From an uncultured Veillonella sp. (GTDB lineage Bacteria; Bacillota; Negativicutes; Veillonellales; Veillonellaceae): a DNA stretch of 23,018 nt. The stretch is taken from assembly GCF_905209685.1 (NCBI RefSeq), contig NZ_CAJLUB010000017.1:1-23018 (forward strand). Direction: 5' to 3'. Positions 1-7,481 of this stretch are shown in pieces. Below the pieces are notes generated by a model that did no database searches, had not been told where the DNA came from, and worked only from the letters and a program-made list of their open reading frames with translations. The translations under genes and the position numbers were made by a program. Each line of letters starts with the position of its first letter. Within the stretch, counting starts at the first letter, position 1.

Positions 1-52
1 CTTGGCGCACCCCAAATGATTTTCCAAGGCCTATCATTCGAATGCGTTCCAT
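1..52 (-). CDS. Partial gene, 5' end only (possibly ABC-type ATPase)
   Basis: Only the first 17 codons are present; the gene runs off the left edge. I chose the ATG at 52 because a GGAGG sits 6 nt upstream. The overlapping ATG at 56, in another frame, touches the same GGAGG and is too close to use it. The peptide reads MERIRMIGLGKSFGVRQ. The stretch GLGKSFGVRQ resembles the first strand of ABC ATPases, where a KSFG motif is common, but this is too little to assign a family. The gene starts 27 nt after the secretin stop codon, so it could be co-transcribed with it. A possible extended -10 element lies over the end of the secretin gene. Confidence 0.5.
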   Translation of the reverse strand, partial: MERIRMIGLGKSFGVRQ

Positions 53-78
53 TCATAACCTCCTAATCATTACCCTTT

Positions 79-87
79 ATTATACCA
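79..87 (-). promoter_or_regulatory. Candidate extended -10 for the left-edge gene
   Basis: The minus strand reads TGGTATAAT, a consensus -10 with the TGn extension. It spans the last codons and stop of the secretin gene and lies 26 nt upstream of the ATG at 52. I see no good -35 hexamer. It is part of a 20-mer repeated exactly at 8507-8526. Confidence 0.4.
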
Positions 88-1468
88 CAATTGCCCGAAC
101 TAATATTAGCATCTCTATAGAATCTTTTGTTTTTCTACTATGTCGGAATAATTTACCTAGTAAAGGAATATCTCCTAAAATAGGTACTTTTTGAATTTGA
201 TGTTGATCGCGATTATCCATAAGTCCACCTATAACGAGTACCTCTCCAGGTTGTAACCGCACCCGTGTATGTGCTTGCCGCGTACTAATTTTATAAGCTT
301 TCATTTCGGATACCATGATAGGTGTACTTACTTCAGCGTGAATTTTTGCATCTACACCGCCATCCCCAGTAATAATAGGCGTGTAGTTTAACTTAATCCC
401 CACCTCTTCATAACGTGTAGAACGCTTACGTTCGCCATTTACTTCGGACTCTTCTATAACAGGGATACGTTCACCGATCAAGATATGTGCTGTTTCACCA
501 TTTAAGGCCATAATAGATGGCTTAGCAATTAGCGCGGCTTTACCGGAACTTTCCATAAGACTCAACTCGGGTTTCACAAAAAATTTATAGGCTTCACCAC
601 CGGGTGTTTTACCAAAGGTAACGGCCCCGTAAGAATTAGTTTTATCTTCACCATGTCCTGTCAAGCTAAGCCACGACCACCGAATGCCTTGCTCCTTTGC
701 ATAAGATTGTTCCATAGCAATGACTGTCGCTTCTAATTGTACTTGCTTAGGCTCCTTATCTATAGCTTTAACCAGTGTTTCTACACGCCGTTTCTCTCCA
801 CTGGTCAAATGCATAATCACTTCATTTTGTTCTGAAAGTACCGCCATTTTATCATGTTTCACAACAGTGCCCATTATATTTTTTAAAGACTCTGCTGGCA
901 AATGCTCCGGTGTTATAACATATAATTCTCTATTTTCAAGTGCTTTGTCATCTGGCTCAATAAGAATCGTATTATATTGTTTTGAAACGGAAAAATGATA
1001 TAGCCTTCCTAATTCTTTTATAAGATCCTCTGGTGTTTCACCTTGCACAGTAGCCGTAATGTTACCTGTTAAAGATTCTACACCCATAACAGATATACGA
1101 TAACTCCGACAAATCCCTAATACTGTTTCTTTTAGAGAAGCATTACGAACGGATATCGTAATTGATTCTTTTGATTTTCTCAGCTCGCCCTTTTCATTAA
1201 TTACGTTATCCTTTTCTATGTCATTATTATTATTTGATTTACCATTACTAATTTCTCTATCTAGTGAGTCCCTATCGCTTTCTAGATTAGTAGTTACTGC
1301 TGGCCCTGTATTACTCGCTAATACTATAGAAGATTCCCCTAATGATGCATATAGAAACATAACCACTATTATAATTATTTTTAGTAGTATGCTAGCTTTG
1401 AATAGTTTTTTTCTTACTATGGTCACTCTACTACGTAAGCAATCCTTACCTAATTGATTTTTAACCAC
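80..1468 (-). CDS. Secretin, PilQ/GspD type (type IV pilus or type II secretion)
   Basis: This 462-residue protein should form the multimeric outer-membrane pore of a type IV pilus or type II secretion machine. Residues 25-52 are a hydrophobic signal segment. An acidic, Asn-rich linker follows. Residues about 100-170 look like an STN/N0 domain and about 175-240 like an N1 ring domain. The C-terminal secretin domain ends with the classic signature: LQPGEVLVIGGLMDN, then VPILGDIPLLGKLF. The start is a GTG with GGAGG 9 nt upstream; it overlaps the end of the upstream gene by 19 nt, so translation is probably coupled. It is short for a PilQ because AMIN domains are absent. The PilP/GspC-like neighbour supports the assignment, but I cannot choose between pilus and secretion use. 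Confidence 0.87.
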   Translation of the reverse strand: MVKNQLGKDCLRSRVTIVRKKLFKASILLKIIIIVVMFLYASLGESSIVLASNTGPAVTTNLESDRDSLDREISNGKSNNNNDIEKDNVINEKGELRKSKESITISVRNASLKETVLGICRSYRISVMGVESLTGNITATVQGETPEDLIKELGRLYHFSVSKQYNTILIEPDDKALENRELYVITPEHLPAESLKNIMGTVVKHDKMAVLSEQNEVIMHLTSGEKRRVETLVKAIDKEPKQVQLEATVIAMEQSYAKEQGIRWSWLSLTGHGEDKTNSYGAVTFGKTPGGEAYKFFVKPELSLMESSGKAALIAKPSIMALNGETAHILIGERIPVIEESEVNGERKRSTRYEEVGIKLNYTPIITGDGGVDAKIHAEVSTPIMVSEMKAYKISTRQAHTRVRLQPGEVLVIGGLMDNRDQHQIQKVPILGDIPLLGKLFRHSRKTKDSIEMLILVRAIVV

Positions 1469-2280
1469 CGTGATGAACCTCCTTCAACGATTTCTACACC
1501 ACTTGCACTTATATTAGAGACAGTAACGCCATGCCAAACCATCCCAACAGTAACCATTTGCTCCTCTGTACCTTTTCGTAAAATAGCAATAATCTCATTG
1601 CCCTCAACAATACCAACAAGTTCAACAGGCTGTTCCATACTCGAAGAATTTAACCTACTATGAGACTTTGAATTAATTTGATTATTAGTAAAATCATCAC
1701 TGCTATCACTAATGGTTTTATCCCCTGTGTGTTTATTCTTATTCTGTGTTCTCCTGGTTTTATACCTATTAGTCCGTCCTTTATATGTATCCCTGCCTGA
1801 GTACTTACTATTATTAAACCCTTGCATATCATTAATGCTATCAGCCACTTCATCTACATCCTTAGTATCTTCATGTCTACCATGTACATCATTATCTGGT
1901 AAATCTTTAAAAACCTCTCTCCAATGATGCCCGCGTTCCACGCTGCTCACATCATATAACAAACGGCCCTCACTTTTAGTTTTTAGATCGTCATCTTTTC
2001 TCGTTTCTATAGCATCACTGTTATGATGTTTCTGTCTATTATGTGAAACTCCGTCTGATGATTCTTTTGAACTTAATCGGGTCTGATTATTTTCCTCACT
2101 ATTAACATGCTCAGGTTGTACATGAACACGTTCTTCTTCGTGAGGATATAAAGCACCAACGATTAATACGCCAACTATAATTACAAGAAAAATAGAAATA
2201 ATAATTTTATAGTGACGAATAATAAAATACTGTTTATCAATCCATAATTTAATGCGTTGTATATAATCTTGTAAGTTCAT
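1450..2280 (-). CDS. PilP/GspC-like inner-membrane alignment protein
   Basis: This 276-residue protein has one membrane helix (about residues 24-45) after a short basic cytoplasmic tail. A long, highly charged, Asn/Asp/Lys/Ser-rich linker of about 160 residues follows. The compact C-terminal domain (about 215-276) begins PVELVGIVEGNEIIAILRKG and continues with a short beta-rich pattern. That layout matches the HR domain of PilP and GspC, which binds the periplasmic N domains of the secretin. It overlaps the secretin gene by 19 nt, as expected for partners. PilM, PilN and PilO are not beside it; the gene upstream is galE, behind a terminator. A strong AGGAGG lies before the ATG, but the leader can pair with it. 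Family assignment rests on architecture and context, as linker sequence is not informative. Confidence 0.68.
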   Translation of the reverse strand: MNLQDYIQRIKLWIDKQYFIIRHYKIIISIFLVIIVGVLIVGALYPHEEERVHVQPEHVNSEENNQTRLSSKESSDGVSHNRQKHHNSDAIETRKDDDLKTKSEGRLLYDVSSVERGHHWREVFKDLPDNDVHGRHEDTKDVDEVADSINDMQGFNNSKYSGRDTYKGRTNRYKTRRTQNKNKHTGDKTISDSSDDFTNNQINSKSHSRLNSSSMEQPVELVGIVEGNEIIAILRKGTEEQMVTVGMVWHGVTVSNISASGVEIVEGGSSRWLKIN

Positions 2281-2285
2281 ATTCC

Positions 2286-2312
2286 ACCTCCTGCTGACAT
2301 ATTCTAGGAGGT
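2286..2312 (-). promoter_or_regulatory. Possible hairpin hiding the Shine-Dalgarno of the PilP-like gene
   Basis: On the minus strand ACCTCCT (2312-2306) is exactly complementary to AGGAGGT (2292-2286), separated by 13 nt. The second arm is the ribosome binding site of the PilP-like gene. A transcript starting upstream of 2312 could fold so that the site is closed. Only the complementarity is seen; regulation is inferred. Confidence 0.4.
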
Positions 2313-2327
2313 CCTTTTAAATTCCTA

Positions 2328-2373
2328 CAAAAAAATGACTCTACCAGTCACCTAGGTGACTAATAGAGTCATT
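2328..2373 (-). terminator. Rho-independent terminator after galE
   Basis: A nearly continuous hairpin spans 2334-2373. The outer arms are AATGACTCTA and TAGAGTCATT, and the inner palindrome is AGTCACCTAGGTGACT. On the minus strand it is followed directly by a run of seven T. It lies 37 nt after the galE stop and ends the pgi-galE transcript. Confidence 0.9.
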
Positions 2374-2409
2374 CATTATATTGACAAATCAAAAGGATTT
2401 GTTCTTGTT

Positions 2410-3399
2410 TTATTTGCTTTTAAAACCATCAGGATGAGATGTATGCCATTTCCAAGCATCTTTTATAACATCAGCTACATTACTGAATTTAGGATCCCAA
2501 CCAAGTAATTCTTTAATTTTTTCAGAGGAAGCAATCAATGTACCTGGGTCGCCAGCACGACGGTCACCATATTGAACTGGAATATCGATACCAGTTACCT
2601 CTTTAGCAGTTTCAATAATTTCCTTAACGGAGAAGCCATTGCCACTACCAAGATTAAACACTTGAGATTCACCACCGTTACGCAAATAATCCATTGCTAA
2701 CACATGAGCTGTAGCCAAATCATTAACATGAATATAATCGCGTACACATGTACCATCAGCTGTATTATAATCAGTACCAAAAACAGTTATGTGCTCTCTT
2801 TTACCACGAGCTGCATCTAGCACAAGCGGAATCAAATGTGTTTCCGGATGATGATCTTCCCCAATTGTACCAGACGGATCTGCGCCAGCCGCATTAAAAT
2901 AACGCAATGCAACATACGTAGAACCATAAATAGCACTATAATCAGATAGCATTTCTTCAATCATCAGTTTAGTACGACCATATACATTAGTTGGATGCAA
3001 TGGCGCATCTTCACGAATTGGCACTACCTCTGGTTCCCCATAAACAGCAGCCGTACTGGAAAATACAAAATGTTTCACACCTGCAGTACGAGCAGACTCA
3101 ATGAGGTGATAAGAACCAACTACATTATTTTCATAATAAATGGCTGGATTTACCATGGATTCCCCAACTTGAGAATGGGCTGCAAAATGCATAACACCAA
3201 TGATATTATGGTCTTTCATAATATCTATCAACTTAGGATCTGCTATATCCATATTGTAGAACTGTACCCCTTCAGGAATTGATTCTACATGACCGCGCGA
3301 TAAATTATCTACAATAATAGGTGTATAACCCGATTGTTGTAAGGCACGTACTGTGTGGCTCCCAATATAACCAGCCCCACCTGTTACTAAAATATTCAT
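2410..3399 (-). CDS. galE: UDP-glucose 4-epimerase
   Basis: GalE interconverts UDP-glucose and UDP-galactose in the cytoplasm with bound NAD. The 329-residue length is usual for the family. The N-terminus shows the Rossmann motif GGAGYIG (residues 7-13). The catalytic set is present: Ser/Thr in SSTAAVYG (about 114-121), and Tyr140 with Lys144 in the YGRTK motif. The following NAAGADPSG stretch is typical of true GalE. It starts 9 nt after the pgi stop, and its GGGGG binding site touches that stop, so the two genes form an operon closed by the terminator at 2328-2373. With GalU in this window it would supply UDP-galactose for surface polysaccharide. Confidence 0.95.
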   Translation of the reverse strand: MNILVTGGAGYIGSHTVRALQQSGYTPIIVDNLSRGHVESIPEGVQFYNMDIADPKLIDIMKDHNIIGVMHFAAHSQVGESMVNPAIYYENNVVGSYHLIESARTAGVKHFVFSSTAAVYGEPEVVPIREDAPLHPTNVYGRTKLMIEEMLSDYSAIYGSTYVALRYFNAAGADPSGTIGEDHHPETHLIPLVLDAARGKREHITVFGTDYNTADGTCVRDYIHVNDLATAHVLAMDYLRNGGESQVFNLGSGNGFSVKEIIETAKEVTGIDIPVQYGDRRAGDPGTLIASSEKIKELLGWDPKFSNVADVIKDAWKWHTSHPDGFKSK

Positions 3400-3408
3400 A
3401 GTTCCCCC

Positions 3409-4845
3409 TTATGAATTCTCTCCATCCTTTACATGAGCCAATTTTGGACCGATGAGACGTTTATAAACTTCAACACCTGGTTGATCGAAAGCGTCTACAC
3501 CAGCAAAAATAGATTCAAAGTAAACAGCCCAACAATGCATAAACATGATTTCCCCTAAATGGAATGCATTTAATGTTGGTACAGTTATCGTCATATTAAA
3601 GCGATTGTCACTAGATAAAGCCTCTCTATTAGCATCTAATGCAATATTGAGAATATCACAAATGCCTACATTACCAAGTGCTTGCAATCGTTCATATTGA
3701 CTATGTGTATTAGGCACTACGAGATTATGTTGCCACTCTTTAACCTTAATAAATTGAACGACCTTATTAAGGCGACCTTCTTGATGCTCTTGTACTTGAG
3801 CATGCATATCCATAGTTCCTACTGCCGCAACTGGTGTACGACCATAAGGTAAGCATGTATTACTCATCTTACCTAACGATTCGGACAATAGCTGTACATA
3901 CCAATCAGATAAGGAATGAAGAGCTTCCCCATAAGGCATAAACACCTCAATAATACGACCATAACGTTCGGACGCAATATATTTTAGCAATGCACTTAAT
4001 AAAGCAGGATTTTTGAAAATATCCTCTTCTTGGCAAGCAGCATCCATTGAAGCTGCACCAGCTAAGAACCCCTCAATATCAAAGCCCACAAGAGCCGCTG
4101 TTACAAAACCAACCTCTGTAAACACAGAGAAACGGCCACCTACACCATAAGGAATACTATAGGTTTTCCAATGATTTTCTAGTGCCATAGAACGTAGAAC
4201 TGTAGGATGTTCATCATCAGACGTATCGGTAACAGCTACTACTTCATAATTTATATTCAGATCTTGTAATGCTTTTTCCAAAATCATGAAATTAGCCATT
4301 GGTTCGATAGTAGAGCCAGACTTAGAGGTGATAACGAGCATCACCTTATAGTCGGGTCCTTTTTTCTGAGCTTGATACTCTAAGGTACGAATAAGGCCTG
4401 ATAAATAATCACCATCTACGTTAAATCCAGCAAAATACATCCGTGGATATCCGTTGCGTTCTTCTGTACTAAGATTATTCCAAAATGCACCACATTGAAC
4501 ATCAAAAATAACCTTACTACCCAAATAAGAACCACCAATACCTACAGATACAACTGTATCAATATTATGGCGAGCATAGTCCCTCAATTCATAAAGACGT
4601 TTTAGCATTGCAGGTGTATTAATACCATCTTCAGAAATATAAGGAAGTTGGTAAAACAATACCGGTTCAGGCAAGCCGTCCTTGGAAACATGGCCTTCTT
4701 CAAAGCCTGTAGAGCGTAAAATATTGGTGTGGCGCCAAACATTTTGTATAGCACGCTCAAAGTTTTTTACGTCTCGTTCTTGTATGCAACTTTCATTATA
4801 TATGTTAGCGTAATCTAACTCGAACCCCGATTGTAATCGCAACAT
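3409..4845 (-). CDS. pgi: Glucose-6-phosphate isomerase
   Basis: Pgi interconverts glucose-6-phosphate and fructose-6-phosphate. The protein is 478 residues, close to the shorter bacterial form. Recognisable sugar-phosphate-binding segments are VSVGIGGSYLGSKV (about 100-113), VITSKSGSTIEPMANF (about 172-187) and the family signature VGGRFSVFTEVG (about 235-246). I chose the ATG at 4845: AGGAG is 7 nt upstream, against 4 nt for an adjacent in-frame TTG at 4848. An extended -10 element lies about 45 nt upstream. The gene is followed by galE, so hexose phosphate is directed to nucleotide sugars. Veillonella is known to grow on organic acids and to make little use of glucose, so a gluconeogenic role is likely if the genus is right. 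Confidence 0.95.
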   Translation of the reverse strand: MLRLQSGFELDYANIYNESCIQERDVKNFERAIQNVWRHTNILRSTGFEEGHVSKDGLPEPVLFYQLPYISEDGINTPAMLKRLYELRDYARHNIDTVVSVGIGGSYLGSKVIFDVQCGAFWNNLSTEERNGYPRMYFAGFNVDGDYLSGLIRTLEYQAQKKGPDYKVMLVITSKSGSTIEPMANFMILEKALQDLNINYEVVAVTDTSDDEHPTVLRSMALENHWKTYSIPYGVGGRFSVFTEVGFVTAALVGFDIEGFLAGAASMDAACQEEDIFKNPALLSALLKYIASERYGRIIEVFMPYGEALHSLSDWYVQLLSESLGKMSNTCLPYGRTPVAAVGTMDMHAQVQEHQEGRLNKVVQFIKVKEWQHNLVVPNTHSQYERLQALGNVGICDILNIALDANREALSSDNRFNMTITVPTLNAFHLGEIMFMHCWAVYFESIFAGVDAFDQPGVEVYKRLIGPKLAHVKDGENS

Positions 4846-4888
4846 CAAATATCTCCTTCACTGACATTTTATGTACAATATTCTACTC

Positions 4889-4897
4889 ATTATACCA
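4889..4897 (-). promoter_or_regulatory. Extended -10 promoter element for pgi-galE
   Basis: The minus strand reads TGGTATAAT, a perfect -10 with TGn extension, in the AT-rich gap between the DUF1294 gene and pgi. No clear -35 is seen. The predicted leader is about 35 nt. Confidence 0.5.
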
Positions 4898-4929
4898 TAA
4901 AACAATGAATAAAATATTAGTTTATGCAA

Positions 4930-5208
4930 TCAATTCACCCACAAACCATAACCAAACCCCACTGCATAAACAGACCATAACAATGCAATAGGGATAGCTA
5001 GTTTAAACTTAAGCTTTAAAGTCTTATGACGCCAAATAACCATGCCCAATAGCGCACCAAGGCCGCCAAAGGCAAATGCTAAAAATAATAATGTGAACTC
5101 TGAAATCCGATTATACCCCTTAATAGCACATAGCTTATCATATCCATACATGCTAAATACAATTAGATTCCATAGCCCTACAGTAACCCAGAATTGTGTA
5201 TCACTCAT
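4930..5208 (-). CDS. DUF1294 family small membrane protein
   Basis: This 92-residue protein has three or four hydrophobic segments and matches the DUF1294 pattern. It has an N-terminal helix ending in a YGYDKLCA motif, then RISEFTLLFLAFAFGGLGAL, then a basic IWRHKTLKLKF loop before a last helix. The Asp-Lys after the first helix and the Arg-His-Lys-Thr loop are the most conserved parts of the family. Its function is not known. It begins 20 nt after the epimerase gene, with a modest AAGG/GGGG ribosome binding region, and is probably the last gene of the ybaK-rnhA-epimerase transcript. No terminator is visible after it, so some transcripts may run on into pgi. Confidence 0.8.
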   Translation of the reverse strand: MSDTQFWVTVGLWNLIVFSMYGYDKLCAIKGYNRISEFTLLFLAFAFGGLGALLGMVIWRHKTLKLKFKLAIPIALLWSVYAVGFGYGLWVN

Positions 5209-5228
5209 GTCCCCAAACCTTATATACC

Positions 5229-6152
5229 TTACTTATGATGAGCTTTAAAATATTCTAATGTTTTTTGTAAGCCTTCATCTAATGTTGTTGAAGCTACAAA
5301 TCCAAAATCACGTTCTGCCTTTGCATTACTTAAACGTGAATGTTTGATATCCCCTATGCGTTCGTCTTCATAATGAACCATAAAATCAGCACCACTAATA
5401 GATCTGAATCGTGTAATCAACTCATTAACAGATGTTCCCGTATTGGTAGACACGTTATAAATACCTGTACAGCTAGTATTGCCCATAGCCTTAATATTAG
5501 CTTCTACCACATCTTCTACATAAATGAAGTCTCTTGTTTGTTCCCCATCACCATATACGGTTAAAGGCTTACCTTCAACGATTAAACGATTGAAAATACT
5601 AATAACGCCACCTTCACCACCATCACCTTGACGTGGACCATATACATTGGCATATCTAAAGCATACTGTATTTAACCCGAAAGCTTCACGATAGATACGT
5701 AAATACCCTTCTGCAGTAAGCTTAGTCAAACCATAGAAGGATGATGGCATACCACTTAGTTCTTCTGTCAATGGTAATACTGCTAAGTCCCCATACACAG
5801 CAGCCGAAGAAGGCATTAAGAATTGTTCAACTTTCACCTTACGACAGGCATCAAGTACATTAATAAGCCCTAACAAATTAACATCACAGTCATAACTTGG
5901 ATTCTCCATAGAGGATTGAACCATAGTCTGAGCAGCCTCATGAAATACAATAGAAGGCTTAAACTCTTCAAAAACAGATAATAATTTTGGATCTCGTACA
6001 TCCATCTCAATAAATTGAGCAGAATCATGTACAAAAGAACGCATACCTGTAGATAAATTATCTATAACGAGCACATTGTGCCCCAATTCAATTAATCGAT
6101 CAACTAGATGGGAACCAATGAAACCGGCTCCGCCTGTAACACATATATTCAT
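5229..6152 (-). CDS. NAD-dependent nucleotide-sugar epimerase, GalE-like
   Basis: This is a 307-residue short-chain dehydrogenase-type sugar epimerase. It has the Rossmann motif GGAGFIG (7-13), SSAAVYG (about 115-121) and a catalytic pair Tyr140/Lys144 in YGLTK. I started it at the ATG at 6152 because AAGGAGGG lies just upstream; the 12-codon extension further up has no such site and would overlap the RNase H gene. It differs from the galE at 2410 in lacking NAAGADPSG after the YxxxK motif. It has RYANVYGPRQGDGGEGGV instead, as in epimerases acting on UDP-GlcNAc or related sugars and in archaeal-type GalE. The substrate cannot be told from sequence; it may serve LPS or exopolysaccharide synthesis. 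Confidence 0.88.
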   Translation of the reverse strand: MNICVTGGAGFIGSHLVDRLIELGHNVLVIDNLSTGMRSFVHDSAQFIEMDVRDPKLLSVFEEFKPSIVFHEAAQTMVQSSMENPSYDCDVNLLGLINVLDACRKVKVEQFLMPSSAAVYGDLAVLPLTEELSGMPSSFYGLTKLTAEGYLRIYREAFGLNTVCFRYANVYGPRQGDGGEGGVISIFNRLIVEGKPLTVYGDGEQTRDFIYVEDVVEANIKAMGNTSCTGIYNVSTNTGTSVNELITRFRSISGADFMVHYEDERIGDIKHSRLSNAKAERDFGFVASTTLDEGLQKTLEYFKAHHK

Positions 6153-6174
6153 AACACCCTCCTTTCTGAGAAAG

Positions 6175-6900
6175 TTAAATTCCCGCACCTTGTTTGGCTA
6201 GTACATCAGCCATTTCATTATATGTATCGCCCGTATGAGCAGCCACCTTGTGAAAGTGTACGCGCACACGGTCTTTTATAGAGTCATAAAACGCAGCATA
6301 ATATTGAGTCAGTGCATTATTGCGTTTCCATCGTTTAGTAGCCCACATTTCAATCCCCATATAATCATAATATAGGGAACATTCTGGAATACCATGATCA
6401 ACGGCATATTTCATAACATACATAGCAGCTAGTAGCTCACCAGCTACATTCCAAAATGATGTATATCGTTCATCATTAGAAGGAAATGAAAAAGTCTTCT
6501 TAGACCCATTCAAGAAGATAACGCCACCAGCACCAACTGTATTGGTACCTTTATTATAACTACCATCAATATAAGCAATAATATGGTCGGCCTTAGTAAA
6601 ATCTGGTTTCACCACATTTGGAGATACCTTATTTTGAACTTTAGATCTAAATCCTATAGGTCTAGAATTCATAGATTTAGACTTAACTGCTTGTGGCGAT
6701 TTAGGTTCGCTCCGTTTAGCACTCATAAAATCACTCAAGGATAATCCTGAATCATCTACAAAGGCACGTGCTTCTGCTTCTGTAGAGAAAGATTTGTAGA
6801 TAGCACCGCCAAAACCCTTTACCTGTTTCTCACAGTCAGCCCAGGTAGTATAAACTCCTGGTACACGGCCTTGACGAACTGCATAAAACTTCTTTGCCAT
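6175..6900 (-). CDS. rnhA: Ribonuclease HI with N-terminal viroplasmin-like domain
   Basis: RNase HI cuts the RNA strand of RNA:DNA hybrids (R-loops, primers). The 241-residue protein has two domains. Residues 1-50 (KFYAVRQGRVPGVYTTWADC and what follows) are the caulimovirus viroplasmin/hybrid-binding domain, as in eukaryotic RNase H1 and many Firmicutes. A basic linker leads to the catalytic domain, about 104-241. The acidic active site is visible: Asp112 in YIDGSY, Glu155 in AGELLAA, Asp179 in YYDYMG and Asp232 in the final EMADVLAK, with His222 in the flexible loop. It lies 9 nt after the ybaK stop with AGAGGT as binding site, so it belongs to that transcript. I see nothing missing. Confidence 0.93.
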   Translation of the reverse strand: MAKKFYAVRQGRVPGVYTTWADCEKQVKGFGGAIYKSFSTEAEARAFVDDSGLSLSDFMSAKRSEPKSPQAVKSKSMNSRPIGFRSKVQNKVSPNVVKPDFTKADHIIAYIDGSYNKGTNTVGAGGVIFLNGSKKTFSFPSNDERYTSFWNVAGELLAAMYVMKYAVDHGIPECSLYYDYMGIEMWATKRWKRNNALTQYYAAFYDSIKDRVRVHFHKVAAHTGDTYNEMADVLAKQGAGI

Positions 6901-6909
6901 ACGTACCTC

Positions 6910-7401
6910 TTAATGATCCATTGTAAGTACTACAAATTCAGCATTTACAACAGAGGCCAAATCCTTTGGATTTACCTTCATCTGCATGCCTCGTAGACCA
7001 GCGCTTACATATACAAACTCTTGAGGTTCCATTGTGGCATCAAAATAGGTAGGAAACGATTTTTTCATCCCCACTGGAGAACATCCGCCCCGTAAGTATC
7101 CGGTAATACCTAGTAAGTCCTTAACATGAACCAGTTCTACAGACTTATTATGACTGACACGAGCCGCTTGTTTCATATCTAGCTCTTCAGCCACTGGAAT
7201 ACAGAATACTACAAACCCTGTTTTATCGCCCTTACCAACTAGTGTTTTAAAGACTTGTTTTTCATCGAGTCCTAAAGCTTCTACTACATGAAGGCCTGCA
7301 GCACGCTCTTCAGACCACTCATATTCGCTAATACTATAAGGTATCTTATGAGTATCTAAAATACGTAATGCATTTGTTTTTTTATGTTTCTCTTTACCCA
7401 C
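6910..7401 (-). CDS. ybaK: Cys-tRNA(Pro) deacylase, YbaK/EbsC family
   Basis: YbaK-type enzymes hydrolyse Cys-tRNA(Pro) mischarged by prolyl-tRNA synthetase. Diagnostic segments are KQVFKTLVGKGD, whose Lys is the essential catalytic residue of the family, then a VPVA-like FCIPVAEELDMK and a glycine loop YLRGGCSPVGMKKSFPTY. The length, 163 residues, is usual. I chose the GTG at 7401 because GGAGG is 5 nt upstream; an in-frame ATG at 7413 would add four residues but has no ribosome binding site. An extended -10-like element is about 40 nt upstream. RNase HI, an epimerase and the DUF1294 gene follow closely, with gaps of 9, 22 and 20 nt. Confidence 0.9.
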   Translation of the reverse strand: MGKEKHKKTNALRILDTHKIPYSISEYEWSEERAAGLHVVEALGLDEKQVFKTLVGKGDKTGFVVFCIPVAEELDMKQAARVSHNKSVELVHVKDLLGITGYLRGGCSPVGMKKSFPTYFDATMEPQEFVYVSAGLRGMQMKVNPKDLASVVNAEFVVLTMDH

Positions 7402-7437
7402 TATAACCTCCATATACTAGCATAACAAATAAATTTA

Positions 7438-7446
7438 ATCATACCA
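7438..7446 (-). promoter_or_regulatory. Candidate extended -10 for ybaK-rnhA-epimerase-DUF1294
   Basis: The minus strand reads TGGTATGAT in the 80-nt AT-rich gap between the ndpA-type gene and ybaK. It has the TGn extension and one departure from TATAAT. A poor TTTATC -35 lies 18 nt upstream. It fits the spacing to the GTG start at 7401. Confidence 0.35.
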
Positions 7447-7481
7447 TAATATATTTCTATCGATAAATATATTTTTCATTA

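Noticed and set aside
720..998. Plus-strand open frames antisense to the secretin, galE, LptD-like and other genes
   Set aside because: All lie wholly opposite well-supported genes, have no convincing ribosome binding sites and resemble no known proteins.
1650..1853. Minus-strand 67-codon frame within the PilP-like gene
   Set aside because: It is an out-of-frame reading of the low-complexity linker; the in-frame gene has signal, domain and neighbour support.
7448..7473. 9-bp AT-only inverted repeat after the ndpA-type gene
   Set aside because: The stem has no G or C pairs and no T run follows on the minus strand; too weak to call a terminator.
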